From a virus, in IMG/VR virus record IMGVR_UViG_3300021961_000305, positions 1 through 35,125 of that record: 35,125 nucleotides of DNA; one strand, written 5' to 3'. This document shows, in pieces, positions 14,728 through 24,560 of the stretch. Position numbers and translations under genes: made by a program. Within the stretch, counting starts at the first letter, position 1. The number at the start of each line of letters is the position of its first letter. The notes under the pieces were generated by a model. It ran no database searches, was not told where the DNA came from, and saw only the letters and a list, made by a program, of their open reading frames with translations.

Positions 14728-14766
14728 AGCCCTTGATGCTCAAACTGCATTGAGGGCTATTTTTTT
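14728..14766 (+). terminator. Rho-independent terminator before tape measure gene
   Basis: Arm AGCCCTTGATGC pairs with GCATTGAGGGCT (two G-T pairs) around a 7-base loop, followed by ATTTTTTT. It is 5 bases after the previous stop and 12 bases before the tape measure ATG. Since no promoter is evident between them, it probably attenuates rather than fully stops transcription into the tape measure gene. Confidence 0.85.
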
Positions 14767-14778
14767 AAGGAGAATCAT

Positions 14779-17700
14779 ATGTCTGAATCCGAATTTGGTT
14801 TTAAGATATCATCAGATTCAAGACAGGCACAGCAAGATTTAGCTAAATTAAATGCTTCCGTAAATAAAATCGCAGATACTACTAAGACTGCAACAGATAC
14901 ATTAGCTAGTTTAGCTAAACAAGTTGCTGTTGTCTTTGGATCAATTGCTGCATTTACATCAATCAATAAAGCCTCTGATGCTCTTATAAATTTAGAAAAT
15001 AGAATTGCGCTTGTAACTGGAAGAACTAGAGATCTAGTAAATATCCAAAAAGAGCTAGTTGCATTATCATTTAGAACTAGAAGTTCAACAAGTGATGCTA
15101 CTGAAGTATTTGTACGTTTTGCGAAAGCATTACAAAATCAAGGTAAGTCTTATAAAGATATATTAACTGCTACAGAGGCGGTACAGAAGTCAATTGCTAT
15201 TTCAGGATCTAGTGCTGATTCAGCTTCAGCTGCTATTATACAGTTAGGTCAGGGTTTAGCTAGTGGTGTTTTACGTGGTGAAGAATTAAACTCCGTATTA
15301 GAGCAAGCTCCACGACTAGCACAAGCAATTGCAGATAGCTTAAAGTTAACTGTTGGTGAATTAAGAGCATTTGCTGCTGATGGTAAATTGACAGCAGAGA
15401 AAGTATTTAAAGCTTTAATTCAACAGTCAGGTAAATTAAATGATGAGTTTAAATTACTTAACCCCACATTTGAACAAGCAACAAAACAGTTAGGTCAATC
15501 AATACAACGAGTAATTGGTGAATTTGCTAAAGCAACAGGATCTTCATCAAAATTAAGTGTATTTATACTTAAGATAGCTGATAGTCTAAATTCATTTTCC
15601 GAAGAAGTCGGATCTATTGTTGACTCAACGTTATTTAATCTTGAATTCTTTTATCAAGATACAAAGAAAATATTTTATGGAATAAGAGGTTTATTTGAAG
15701 ATGCTCTAAGTGGTATCTCTATTTATATTAAACCTATTAATCTTGGACAATTCTTACCCAGCCTTGAATCAATTAAAATTAAAGTACAAGCTTTTGGTGC
15801 TTTTATCAAAGGTGTATTTTATGATATATGGGATGCTGTTGTAGGTAATTCTTATTGGCCAGATACTATCAATGGCGTTATTGAATGGGCTAAGAAACTA
15901 CTTCCAAATATTAGAGATCAATTTGATCGTTTTAAAATTTATATTCTAGATATATTCCAAACAATTAAAACAAAAGTATCTGACTTTACTATAAAAGTTG
16001 GGTTAGAGATAGCTAATGCTAAAGATATTGGATTATTAAACTATTTAGCTAATATTGTAAATGAACTTACTAGTAGATTAAAGGTACTCGGATCTACTTT
16101 AGCTAAATTACCAATAATCTCTAATATATTAGATTTTGATTATAGTGGTTTTAGTCTTAGTATTAAAAATGCCGTTATCGCAGCATTTTCATCAATTAAA
16201 ACTCCAGATCTCAAACCATTTGCAGATGTATTATTATTAACTATTGGTGCTGTTTTTAGTAGTAAAATTAGAAATCTAACTTTTGGTGCAATTGCTATTA
16301 AACTTGCTGTTGATTTCCAAGATGTTATTGGATCAGAAAATACTAAGAAATTTGCATATGAACTTGGTCAAAGTATTGGTCGTATAATTAAATCAGCAAT
16401 ATCAAGTGAAGGTGGAGATGGTATTTCTGGTCTTTTAAAGAAAATTACAGCAATAATTAGCGAATTTGGTCAAGGATTACTTCAAGGTGTGGGATTAACT
16501 AGTGAAACAAAGTCAGGTGGGCTAATTGCAGGTTTACTTTTTGGTACTAGCTTTACAGCATTATTAACTGGTAATTTAACTAAATTATCAAAATTTATAT
16601 TTGATCATATTATTAAACCACTTGGTACAAGTAAAGAAAAAATTACTGAAGTAACAGATGCTGCTGGAAATATTAGTAAAATAACAACTAAAGATGTTCC
16701 ATTCTTAGAGAAATTAATATTTGGTGAGAAAGGGATGGCATCTGGTTCTTCCTCTATAACTGAGACTATTCAGACTATTGAGAAAAATACTATACGTGCA
16801 TTTATTGGAACAGGTACAACAATCTTATCTGCAATCTTTGGTAAATGGATATCTGATACAATAATTAAAACATTTGGAATTGATGATACTTTTACACAAA
16901 TTGGTATAACAATGACTACATCATTAGTTGCTGGATTTCTACTTACTTCCTGGGCAACTAAATTAACTACAGCAATTGAGGCCGCCTTTGTTTCTGCTGG
17001 ATTACTAAGCTCTATTTTTGGGGCAGGTGGCGCTATTGCTGGAGCGCTAGCAGGTGGCTTTCTTGGTGAGAAAGCAGCTGACTTCTTAGGCATTGAAGAT
17101 CCAATGACTAGACTCTTCTTCAAGGTTGGAGGAATAGCTGCTGGCGCATTTATTGGTGGTTTTATTGCGATTAAAGTAGGTGCTGCTATTAGTGCAGCGA
17201 TATTACTAGGTATGAAAGCTTTAGCACTAGAGATTGGTGCAGCAGTTTCTATTGCTGTCGGTGGTGCTATTGCTGGTACTGCTGGTGGCGTTGGGCTACT
17301 TGCAACAATTAAAACAGCATTTGCAGCTGTAACTGCAGCAATTGTTACATTCTTTAGTATACCAGCTGTTCTTGCAGCATTAGGTATTACTGCCGGATTA
17401 GGTCTGCTCTACTATATTTTCTTTGGTTCTGACGAAGATAGTGTGGGTGGTAAGATTCGTGACTGGTCTAAAAGCATCTGGGAAGATCTCAAATCCGGAT
17501 GGGATTCTTTAGTACAAAGAATTAAAAATACCAAGAATCCATTTACATTAACTCCTTCAGATAATTTATTATTTCCACAAGGAACACCATCTCGAGACGT
17601 TAACCCACAATTACGAAGGGCTTCTGGTGGTGATATTAGAGGTCCAGGCACAGGTACTTCTGATAGTATTATGGCCATGCTCTCTAATGGAGAATATGTA

Positions 17701-19554
17701 GTAAATGCAGTATCTACAAAGAAATATCGAAGCTTAATTGAAGCTATTAATACTGATCGTTTACCACGTTTTGTGTCTGGTGGATTTATTAATGCTGTAA
17801 GAGAAAATGAAGGGTATTCTGATCGAGTTTATACAGATACTCAAGGATACCTAACTGTCGGTGTTGGTCACAAACTTACACCAGATGAAATTTCTAGATT
17901 CAATCTTAAAAATTACATAGGTGCAGCTGACTCTATCTTAAGAAAGGCTAATATTGTACCTTATACAAAGGAACAAATTAATAGCATATTTAATAGAGAT
18001 GTTGCTATTGCAATCAATAGTGCGGCTAACGTAGTTCGTAATTTTGGTGGAAACTTTGATCAACTACCTGATAAGGTAAGAGATGTAATTGCTGATATGA
18101 GTTTCCAATTAGGAGAATCAGGATTATCTAGATTTACATCTACTATTCCTGCTCTAATCTCTGGAAAATATCAAGAAGCTATTGCTGGGCTACAGAATAG
18201 TTTAAACTTTAAACAAACACCTGAACGAGTATTAAAACGTATAAATTGGATAGGCGATGCTATTGCATCAGCTACGCCTAGCTATAAAGATCTTTTTGAT
18301 CCTACTCTTGCCACTCGAGAATTACAGGAACCTTCTGAAAGTTTATTTGACAAATTAAAGCGAAGGTTTGAAGAATTTAGAGGAACTGTTTCAGGAGCAC
18401 CTGGAAAAGATCAAATACCTGCATTACTAAGTGATGGTGAATTCGTTGTAAATGCAGAAGATACTAAGAAGAATTTTGGGTTATTAAATTGGATTAATAG
18501 TGGATTACCTGCTTTTCAATATGGCTCAAGTAGATTAGAAACCCCTGCTTTAAATCAGTTAGTTGATCCTAGAAATTATGATCTTGGTTCATTATCTAGT
18601 TCTGAAATGCGTAGTATTGAAAGATACTTAAAAGTCATTGCAGAAGCTAATAAACGTATTGAAGTTGGAGGACTCACCAAATCTGATTTAGCAAGAAATA
18701 CAGACATAGCTAATAAATCTTATGATTCATTATATAAGATTCTTAATCGAGTAAGTTTATTAGACACTAATTTAACCAAAGGTTCTTATCGTATTACTGC
18801 TGAAGGATTAGCTGAAGGTCAAAAGTTATCTAATGCGTTGATTGAAGAAACTAAATCAGGTTTCGCTGCTTTCCTTAAAGGTCAACAATCTTTTTCAGAT
18901 CTTAGAGATTCCCTAATAAATAGTTTCACAAGTAAAGTCATTGATGCCTTCTCTACTGGATTTGTAAATAGCTTAGTTGAATCTTTTGGATTTGATCGTA
19001 TATTTAAAGATATATTTGGTGGTATTTTTGATCTTGGTGGCTTTTTTGGTGGAAAGAGAACAGGAGCTACACCTGCAGAAGCATTATGGGTACAAATTGT
19101 TGGTGCTCTAGGTGATTCTACAGGTACTACTGGTGGTGGTCTCCTTGGAAGCTTAAGTAATTTTGGATCTTCAATTGGTCAAGGTTTATCTAATTTTGGT
19201 AATAGTATAGCTAATGAGTTTGGATACTTTTTTAGTGATACTGGTGGTTTTGAGTTATTAGGTAGTCTCGGATTTGCCGAAGGCGGTATTGTCCCAGGTA
19301 TAAAAGGCCAAGCAGTACCTATCACAGCACATGCAGGAGAGATCATTCTAAATGAAGCTCAACAAGCTCGTGTTGCTGCTGCAATGCAAGCAGGTTCAGC
19401 AAATCAATCTGTAGTAAACCTATCAATCACAGGTGATATCTCTCGTCAGACTCGTTCAGAGATCATGCAGATGCTACCACAGATTACTGCTGGTGTTAAT
19501 GCAAATAATCGTGAAAATAATTACAAAGGTAATGGTACCACAACAAGGAGATAA
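14779..19554 (+). CDS. Tape measure protein with internal GH24 lysozyme domain
   Basis: A 1,591-residue protein that sets tail length and fills the tube. Residues about 70-250 match the tape measure N-terminal domain (VFVRFAKALQNQGKSY and LASGVLRGEELNSVLEQAPR). Hydrophobic Gly/Ala-rich stretches occupy about 715-885 and could form membrane-spanning segments during DNA entry. Residues about 1000-1170 are a T4-type lysozyme with E1011, D1020 and T1026 in the Glu-8aa-Asp-5aa-Thr pattern (ENEGYSDRVYTDTQGYLTVG). Near-copies of a tape-measure motif flank it: LSNGEYVVNA (968-977) and LSDGEFVVNA (1217-1226). A weaker third copy, HAGEIILNEA, lies near 1518. At about 0.15 nm per residue the tail would be at most about 240 nm. 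The lysozyme would cut the wall locally at infection. A ribosome site AAGGAG precedes the ATG. Confidence 0.93.
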   Translation: MSESEFGFKISSDSRQAQQDLAKLNASVNKIADTTKTATDTLASLAKQVAVVFGSIAAFTSINKASDALINLENRIALVTGRTRDLVNIQKELVALSFRTRSSTSDATEVFVRFAKALQNQGKSYKDILTATEAVQKSIAISGSSADSASAAIIQLGQGLASGVLRGEELNSVLEQAPRLAQAIADSLKLTVGELRAFAADGKLTAEKVFKALIQQSGKLNDEFKLLNPTFEQATKQLGQSIQRVIGEFAKATGSSSKLSVFILKIADSLNSFSEEVGSIVDSTLFNLEFFYQDTKKIFYGIRGLFEDALSGISIYIKPINLGQFLPSLESIKIKVQAFGAFIKGVFYDIWDAVVGNSYWPDTINGVIEWAKKLLPNIRDQFDRFKIYILDIFQTIKTKVSDFTIKVGLEIANAKDIGLLNYLANIVNELTSRLKVLGSTLAKLPIISNILDFDYSGFSLSIKNAVIAAFSSIKTPDLKPFADVLLLTIGAVFSSKIRNLTFGAIAIKLAVDFQDVIGSENTKKFAYELGQSIGRIIKSAISSEGGDGISGLLKKITAIISEFGQGLLQGVGLTSETKSGGLIAGLLFGTSFTALLTGNLTKLSKFIFDHIIKPLGTSKEKITEVTDAAGNISKITTKDVPFLEKLIFGEKGMASGSSSITETIQTIEKNTIRAFIGTGTTILSAIFGKWISDTIIKTFGIDDTFTQIGITMTTSLVAGFLLTSWATKLTTAIEAAFVSAGLLSSIFGAGGAIAGALAGGFLGEKAADFLGIEDPMTRLFFKVGGIAAGAFIGGFIAIKVGAAISAAILLGMKALALEIGAAVSIAVGGAIAGTAGGVGLLATIKTAFAAVTAAIVTFFSIPAVLAALGITAGLGLLYYIFFGSDEDSVGGKIRDWSKSIWEDLKSGWDSLVQRIKNTKNPFTLTPSDNLLFPQGTPSRDVNPQLRRASGGDIRGPGTGTSDSIMAMLSNGEYVVNAVSTKKYRSLIEAINTDRLPRFVSGGFINAVRENEGYSDRVYTDTQGYLTVGVGHKLTPDEISRFNLKNYIGAADSILRKANIVPYTKEQINSIFNRDVAIAINSAANVVRNFGGNFDQLPDKVRDVIADMSFQLGESGLSRFTSTIPALISGKYQEAIAGLQNSLNFKQTPERVLKRINWIGDAIASATPSYKDLFDPTLATRELQEPSESLFDKLKRRFEEFRGTVSGAPGKDQIPALLSDGEFVVNAEDTKKNFGLLNWINSGLPAFQYGSSRLETPALNQLVDPRNYDLGSLSSSEMRSIERYLKVIAEANKRIEVGGLTKSDLARNTDIANKSYDSLYKILNRVSLLDTNLTKGSYRITAEGLAEGQKLSNALIEETKSGFAAFLKGQQSFSDLRDSLINSFTSKVIDAFSTGFVNSLVESFGFDRIFKDIFGGIFDLGGFFGGKRTGATPAEALWVQIVGALGDSTGTTGGGLLGSLSNFGSSIGQGLSNFGNSIANEFGYFFSDTGGFELLGSLGFAEGGIVPGIKGQAVPITAHAGEIILNEAQQARVAAAMQAGSANQSVVNLSITGDISRQTRSEIMQMLPQITAGVNANNRENNYKGNGTTTRR

Positions 19555-19556
19555 TA

Positions 19557-20159
19557 ATGGCTGGTATTTTAGAAAATGGTCAGGTTACTATTCGATTCGT
19601 AGCACCTACTTCGATCATTAGTAATCAACCCGCTTTCGTTAAAGATACTGTGTCATTAAAACGTCAGACAAATTCACAGGGGGTTCAACGTTGGGAAATT
19701 AAAACTAACCTTGAACCCTCTAATTATTCAACTGACTTTTTAATCCATAGTGTTACTAATGGATATGATCAGATATTTGATATTCAAGTTCCTCAGGTTT
19801 ATCGATTAAGAGATAAAAATGCAACTACTACAACTAGTATTATAACGGCTAGCGCTAATGCTGTGTCTAATACCAGTTCAATATATATTCAAGGAAATAA
19901 TGGTTCTTTATCAAAAGGTGAATTTATTAAATTTTCCAATCATGATAAAATATATATTCTTACCTCTAACCGTATAGGTAATGGTACTATTAATATTTAT
20001 CCACCATTATTAACAGATGTATCAATAGGCACAGGTATTTCATATGGAGCTAATACTACAATGAAAGTACGTTATGATACAGATGCAGTATTAGGTATAA
20101 CGTTTACTGATGGTATTTTAAGTGATCCAGGATCGATCACTCTTATTGAATCTTTTTAA
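19557..20159 (+). CDS. Distal tail or minor tail protein
   Basis: A 200-residue beta-rich protein directly after the tape measure gene (2 bases), where lambda gpM or Dit-type proteins are encoded. Features are RWEIKTNLEPSNYSTDFLIH (about 49-68), a central segment TSSIYIQGNNGSLSKGEFIKF (about 104-124) and KIYILTSNRIGNGTINIYPP. This 'loads of strands with GxxIKF...Y.v' arrangement resembles domains of distal tail and hub proteins. No catalytic motif is visible. Position suggests it forms the ring linking the tube to the tip complex. Identity beyond 'tail tip' is not certain. Confidence 0.55.
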   Translation: MAGILENGQVTIRFVAPTSIISNQPAFVKDTVSLKRQTNSQGVQRWEIKTNLEPSNYSTDFLIHSVTNGYDQIFDIQVPQVYRLRDKNATTTTSIITASANAVSNTSSIYIQGNNGSLSKGEFIKFSNHDKIYILTSNRIGNGTINIYPPLLTDVSIGTGISYGANTTMKVRYDTDAVLGITFTDGILSDPGSITLIESF

Positions 20160-20167
20160 GGAAATAT

Positions 20168-20764
20168 ATGCGTAACCTTAGTTCGGCAGTAAATACAATG
20201 CTGTCACTTTATAATACCAAGAGTTTCTTTCTTGTGGAACTAAGTGGACTATCTCGCTACCACACTACCCTACCATTTGATATTACTATGAGTAATGGTA
20301 GAACTTACACAAGTGATGGTGGTTTAATCGGGGTAGATCCACCCCGTCTTTCTTCTGTTGTAGATAGAGAAGCATATAAAATTAGTTTTGTTGATACTAA
20401 TTATGAATTTAGAAATTATTTTAATTCAGGTGTTGTTGGTGCACCATTAAAAGTATATTTAGGGTTTTTTAATACTTCTGAAGAAACAATTAATTCTATT
20501 GAGCCAGATGAAATCTTTAATAATATTAATGATACAATTACTGTATATGAGGGTGTAATCGATAATCACTCATATGAAATCGATTTCTCTAATAGTAGTA
20601 TAATCTGTGTAATCGAAGGTTCTAGCCCAATGGCTCATCTTGATTTAGTTAAAACATTTTCAACATCTCGTGATCAAATGGACCAATATAATACTTCAGA
20701 TACTTCTCTTGATTTTACATATCAAGGATCAGGTGAGATCGCTTTAAAGTGGGGTAAAATATAA
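20168..20764 (+). CDS. Tail tip hub-associated protein
   Basis: A 198-residue protein with alternating strands: SFFLVELSGLSRYHTTLPFD (about 19-38), TSDGGLIGVDPPRLSSVVDR (about 48-67) and a C-terminal domain with ITVYEGVIDNHSYEID. The N-terminal 'sFFLVEL..l..yhtt' and 'VDPPRLSSVVDRE.YKI' segments resemble lambda gpL-type proteins that sit between distal tail and J in the tip. No cysteine cluster is visible, whereas lambda gpL carries an iron-sulphur site in its C-terminus, so this is not a full gpL match. It overlaps the next gene by one base (TAATG). Lambda K and I homologues are absent here. Confidence 0.5.
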   Translation: MRNLSSAVNTMLSLYNTKSFFLVELSGLSRYHTTLPFDITMSNGRTYTSDGGLIGVDPPRLSSVVDREAYKISFVDTNYEFRNYFNSGVVGAPLKVYLGFFNTSEETINSIEPDEIFNNINDTITVYEGVIDNHSYEIDFSNSSIICVIEGSSPMAHLDLVKTFSTSRDQMDQYNTSDTSLDFTYQGSGEIALKWGKI

Positions 20765-23700
20765 TGGCAGAGATAACATTCTTTCAAATCGTACAAATTG
20801 TTTTGCTAGCTTGGTCCATCCAACGACAACAAGAAATGCAAAGACGCATGGCTGCAATGCAGGACGCACAAAAAGGCTTCGAATTCACTACAGAAGGTGA
20901 ATCAGCCCCAGTACCTGTTGTCTATGGTCGTAACCTAATTGGTGGATCAAGAGTTTATCATAAAACTTCTGGTAATTATAATCATGCGGGAATTGGGTCA
21001 AATGCTAAAGAATTTGTAAAGAGTCTTACATCTTCTCAAGATGCAGGTAAAAACGATTTTCTCTTTTTCCAACAAGTACTAGCGCATGGTGAAATCAGTG
21101 CTGTGCATGAAATGGTTATCGATGATGCTCGATTCTTTAGTAATTCAGATTTCGATCCAGGACTAAGAGCTAATGTCTATCTAGCTGGTAATCAAGCTGA
21201 CCCAATGATGACTGCTAATTTTAGTGAAAGATCAACAGCAACATTTACTGATTTAGCCTATGCTTCTATCTGTTTAAAATTGAATAGAGATGAACCACAA
21301 TTTAATGGTGGTGTACCTCAAATCCAATTTATGATTGATGGTTTAAAAGTTAATACCATTATAAGAACTGGTGCAGAGGGTAGTTATAGTTATAGTCTAT
21401 CAACTTCTAAGAGTTATTCAAACAATCCAGCATATTGCTTATTAGACTACCTATTATCCTCTAAATATGGTCGAGGTATCTCAGTTAATCAGATTGATCT
21501 CGCTTCTTTCTATAATGCTGCACAGGTATGTAATACTATCGTTAGATCAAACGTAGAATTACAAGGTAATATTTGGAAACCATCTGATGGTTCCCGTAAT
21601 ATAATAAATCGTAACTTGCCTTTATATGAATGTAATATAACATTGGATACGACAGTTGCAGTACGTGATAATATTACTTCTCTACTAGAGACAATGAAGG
21701 GAGCTGAATTACTCTGGTCAAGTGGTAAATACAAATTATTATTACAGTATCCTGCTTCGAATAATGATATTCAACTTGCTGGTACTATTACAGATGATGA
21801 TTTACTAAGAGATACTATTAGTATTAAATGGCCTTCTGCATCAGAGCGTTTAAATTATGTAACTGTGAAATATAAGAATGAAGCAGTAAATTTTAAGGAA
21901 GATACAGTATCTTGGCCTCCAAAGACGGGAACAGTATTTACTACATTTAGGAATGAGGATAACGGAGTTCCTCTCGAATCAGAATTCTTCGAACCTGGAA
22001 TTAAAGATTACTACCATGCACTATCAAAGGCGGAGGAGAGAGTTAGACGTAGCCGTTATTCAGTGATCTATAGCTTTACTACTCGTATTAAAGGTGCTGT
22101 ATATGAACCTGGAGATATAATTAGATTAGAAAGTACTATACTTGATATTCCTTATGAATACCTTCAAATTCAGTCAATTAAGTTTAATGAGGATTATACT
22201 GCATCGATAGAAGCTGTTCGGTTCGATTCTCAAATGTTAGCTTGGAATGTTGACGATAATGAACCAAGTAAAGTTATTCCAAGTTATAGTTTTACATTAA
22301 GTCCCCCAACAAATCTTTCCTATCTTCCATATACAGGAAGCGCCTCTAATTATGCCTACGGAATATTACAATGGATTCCACCAGAAGATGATTCAGCTAA
22401 CTCCTATCTGATTGAATATAAGAAATCATCAGATGCACTTTATACTCAAATCGGAGAAACTACAGGTATATCTTTTGAGATATTTGGATTCGCATATGGA
22501 TACTATGATTTTAGAGTTCGTTCAAAATCTTTAGGTGGGAATTTATCAACTTATAGTCAGAGTATTTCGGTACTAATTAGTGACAGTACGGATTTCTCCC
22601 CATTCTTCACTCTATCGGATGATGTTGTATTAACAAATGGTAAAATTGATTCTCGTTTAATTATTGATATAGTAAGTGAAGAACCTCCATTCTTCTTGGG
22701 TTATGAGACGGAAGTAAAATTATCTTCATCTCCTAATGATATATGGATAAGTCTTGGTATAAGTAAATCTACCAGAGTTATATTTCCTGGCGTTATAGAT
22801 AATGAACTATATGAGGTAAGAGTTAGAATTGTTAATGCTCTAGGAAATGTTGGTAGTTATACTACAGATACTAGAGTTATTATTGGTAAAACAGCAGCTC
22901 CTTCAATTCCATTTAATTTAGTAGCTATTGGCGGCTATAAAATGATTACATTACGCTGGGTAAATCCTAGTGATGCAGATTTTAGTCATGTAGAAATCTA
23001 TAGAAATACGGTTAATAATTCTTCTGGTTCTAGCTTGATTGCTATTGAAAATAGCGATTCTTGGATAGACACTGGATTAGATATGAACGTTACTCGTTAT
23101 TACTGGCTTCGTGCTGTTGATCTTTCTGGTAATAAGAGTGATTTAAGTAGTGGTGTAAGTGCCAATACAGAATTCATTGATTCTGCTAGTTTCAGTGCAG
23201 AGGTTATAAATTTATTTAGTGAAGCAGGTGCTTATGGTATCGAACCTGTTTCGGTCTTACCTAGCGTTGGTGACTTTGAAGGTCAGATCAAGTTTGATAC
23301 GGTAAATCATAAACTATGGCGTTGGGATCCTGTTGCAGCTATGTGGACTGATGATATTTTTAGTATTGAGGCTGGTACAGTCGATGCAGCAAGCTTTACA
23401 GAAGGTATTGAGCCAATTAGTATAGTTACATCGCTACCAAGACCAATTGAATATACTGGACCATTGATAGTTTTTAATACAAGTAATAACAAAATATACA
23501 GGTATACAGGATCAGAATGGACTTCTATTGTACCGGCAACAGATATTTCTGGACAAGTTACTAATGCACAGATTGAGGCATTGGCTGCAAGCAAAATTAC
23601 AGGAACTTTAACAAATGAACAAATAGCAGAACTTAATGCTATAAAAATTACTGGTCAGATTTCTAGTACACAAATTAGTGATGGTGCTATTAGTACTCCA

Positions 23701-24282
23701 AAACTTGCTACAGGTGCAGTAACAGCTAATACTATAGCAGCCAATTCGATTACATCAGCGGCTATACAAAGTGGTGCTATTACTACAGCAAAACTAGCTG
23801 CTGGAGCAGTAACAGCTAATGAAATTGCTGCAAATACAATCACAGCAAGCAATATTGCTGCAAATACAATCACAGGAACCAAAATTGCAGCCGATACGAT
23901 AACTTCTGCTAATATAGCCGCGAATGCAATTACTGCGTCTGAACTTGCGTCAGATAGTGTAATAGCAGGAAAAATAGCAGCAGGTGCGATTAATACTTCT
24001 GCCCTGCAAGCGAATATTATTAATAGTTCACATATCCAGGCAGGTACAATTTCTGGGGATAGGATAGCTGCTAACACTATTACTGGTGGTCTATTGGCAA
24101 CTTCCGGAATTATTACAACATCAGCGCAGATTTCTAATGCTGTTATTGATAATATTGTTGCAAAGAATATAGCTGTTGGAACTGGTACTTCTGGAGCAAG
24201 ACTTGTAATGACAAATACGTATATTAAGGTTTATGACGCAGCTGGCACTCTTCGTGTTCAAATTGGAGATTTATCAGTATGA
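20764..24282 (+). CDS. Tail tip attachment protein, lambda J-like central fibre
   Basis: A 1,172-residue host-specificity protein. The N-terminus begins with a short hydrophobic helix (ITFFQIVQIVLLAW), then APVPVVYGRNLIGGSRVY (about 47-64), typical of J-type hub domains. The middle (about 170-500) carries the tip-hub core, with YEPGDIIRLESTILDIPYEY near 450. Three fibronectin III-like repeats follow at about 515-600, 610-705 and 715-805 (the last begins PSIPFNLVAIGGYKMITLRW). The end (about 938-1115) consists of short tandem units such as ITASNIAANTITGTKIAA, likely a trimeric fibre stem, and closes with RVQIGDLSV, as in J proteins. It probably forms the central fibre that first contacts the receptor. 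The final codons overlap the next gene by 4 bases. Confidence 0.9.
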   Translation: MAEITFFQIVQIVLLAWSIQRQQEMQRRMAAMQDAQKGFEFTTEGESAPVPVVYGRNLIGGSRVYHKTSGNYNHAGIGSNAKEFVKSLTSSQDAGKNDFLFFQQVLAHGEISAVHEMVIDDARFFSNSDFDPGLRANVYLAGNQADPMMTANFSERSTATFTDLAYASICLKLNRDEPQFNGGVPQIQFMIDGLKVNTIIRTGAEGSYSYSLSTSKSYSNNPAYCLLDYLLSSKYGRGISVNQIDLASFYNAAQVCNTIVRSNVELQGNIWKPSDGSRNIINRNLPLYECNITLDTTVAVRDNITSLLETMKGAELLWSSGKYKLLLQYPASNNDIQLAGTITDDDLLRDTISIKWPSASERLNYVTVKYKNEAVNFKEDTVSWPPKTGTVFTTFRNEDNGVPLESEFFEPGIKDYYHALSKAEERVRRSRYSVIYSFTTRIKGAVYEPGDIIRLESTILDIPYEYLQIQSIKFNEDYTASIEAVRFDSQMLAWNVDDNEPSKVIPSYSFTLSPPTNLSYLPYTGSASNYAYGILQWIPPEDDSANSYLIEYKKSSDALYTQIGETTGISFEIFGFAYGYYDFRVRSKSLGGNLSTYSQSISVLISDSTDFSPFFTLSDDVVLTNGKIDSRLIIDIVSEEPPFFLGYETEVKLSSSPNDIWISLGISKSTRVIFPGVIDNELYEVRVRIVNALGNVGSYTTDTRVIIGKTAAPSIPFNLVAIGGYKMITLRWVNPSDADFSHVEIYRNTVNNSSGSSLIAIENSDSWIDTGLDMNVTRYYWLRAVDLSGNKSDLSSGVSANTEFIDSASFSAEVINLFSEAGAYGIEPVSVLPSVGDFEGQIKFDTVNHKLWRWDPVAAMWTDDIFSIEAGTVDAASFTEGIEPISIVTSLPRPIEYTGPLIVFNTSNNKIYRYTGSEWTSIVPATDISGQVTNAQIEALAASKITGTLTNEQIAELNAIKITGQISSTQISDGAISTPKLATGAVTANTIAANSITSAAIQSGAITTAKLAAGAVTANEIAANTITASNIAANTITGTKIAADTITSANIAANAITASELASDSVIAGKIAAGAINTSALQANIINSSHIQAGTISGDRIAANTITGGLLATSGIITTSAQISNAVIDNIVAKNIAVGTGTSGARLVMTNTYIKVYDAAGTLRVQIGDLSV

Positions 24283-24560
24283 CGTATGGTATTAGAATAT
24301 TTAGGCAAGATGGAAAACTTACATACGATTCTAGTAGTGTAACTTGGAATCAGGTAGAGTCCTTTATCGTACCTGCAAATACCAGTCTTACTAAGCAATA
24401 TCCCTTATTACAAAATGCAACAGTTCTTGTTCAAATATCACTTATTAATTCACCCCCCTTTGATCAGCGTTGCATTGCACCTGATGCGATATTTACAGGT
24501 ACTTTGTTAAATATTACAGCAGGTAATGCGGCTGCTATTATTTCGGTATTAACACAATGA
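24279..24560 (+). CDS. Small tail-tip associated protein (unknown)
   Basis: A 93-residue beta-rich protein starting MTYGIRIFRQDGKLTYDSSS and containing SFIVPANTSLTKQYPLLQ. Small genes that start 'YGI.I...G...yDS..' just after the J gene occur in many siphoviruses, and their products are presumed minor tail proteins. No known catalytic motif is seen. It overlaps J and the following gene by 4 bases each, implying coupled expression at similar levels. Confidence 0.6.
   Translation: MTYGIRIFRQDGKLTYDSSSVTWNQVESFIVPANTSLTKQYPLLQNATVLVQISLINSPPFDQRCIAPDAIFTGTLLNITAGNAAAIISVLTQ

Noticed and set aside
23655-24077. Minus-strand frame of 140 codons opposite the J stem, and similar long antisense frames opposite the fibre
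   Set aside because: They mirror short repeated sense codons (Ala/Ser/Ile/Thr-rich), have no ribosome sites, and overlap well supported genes.
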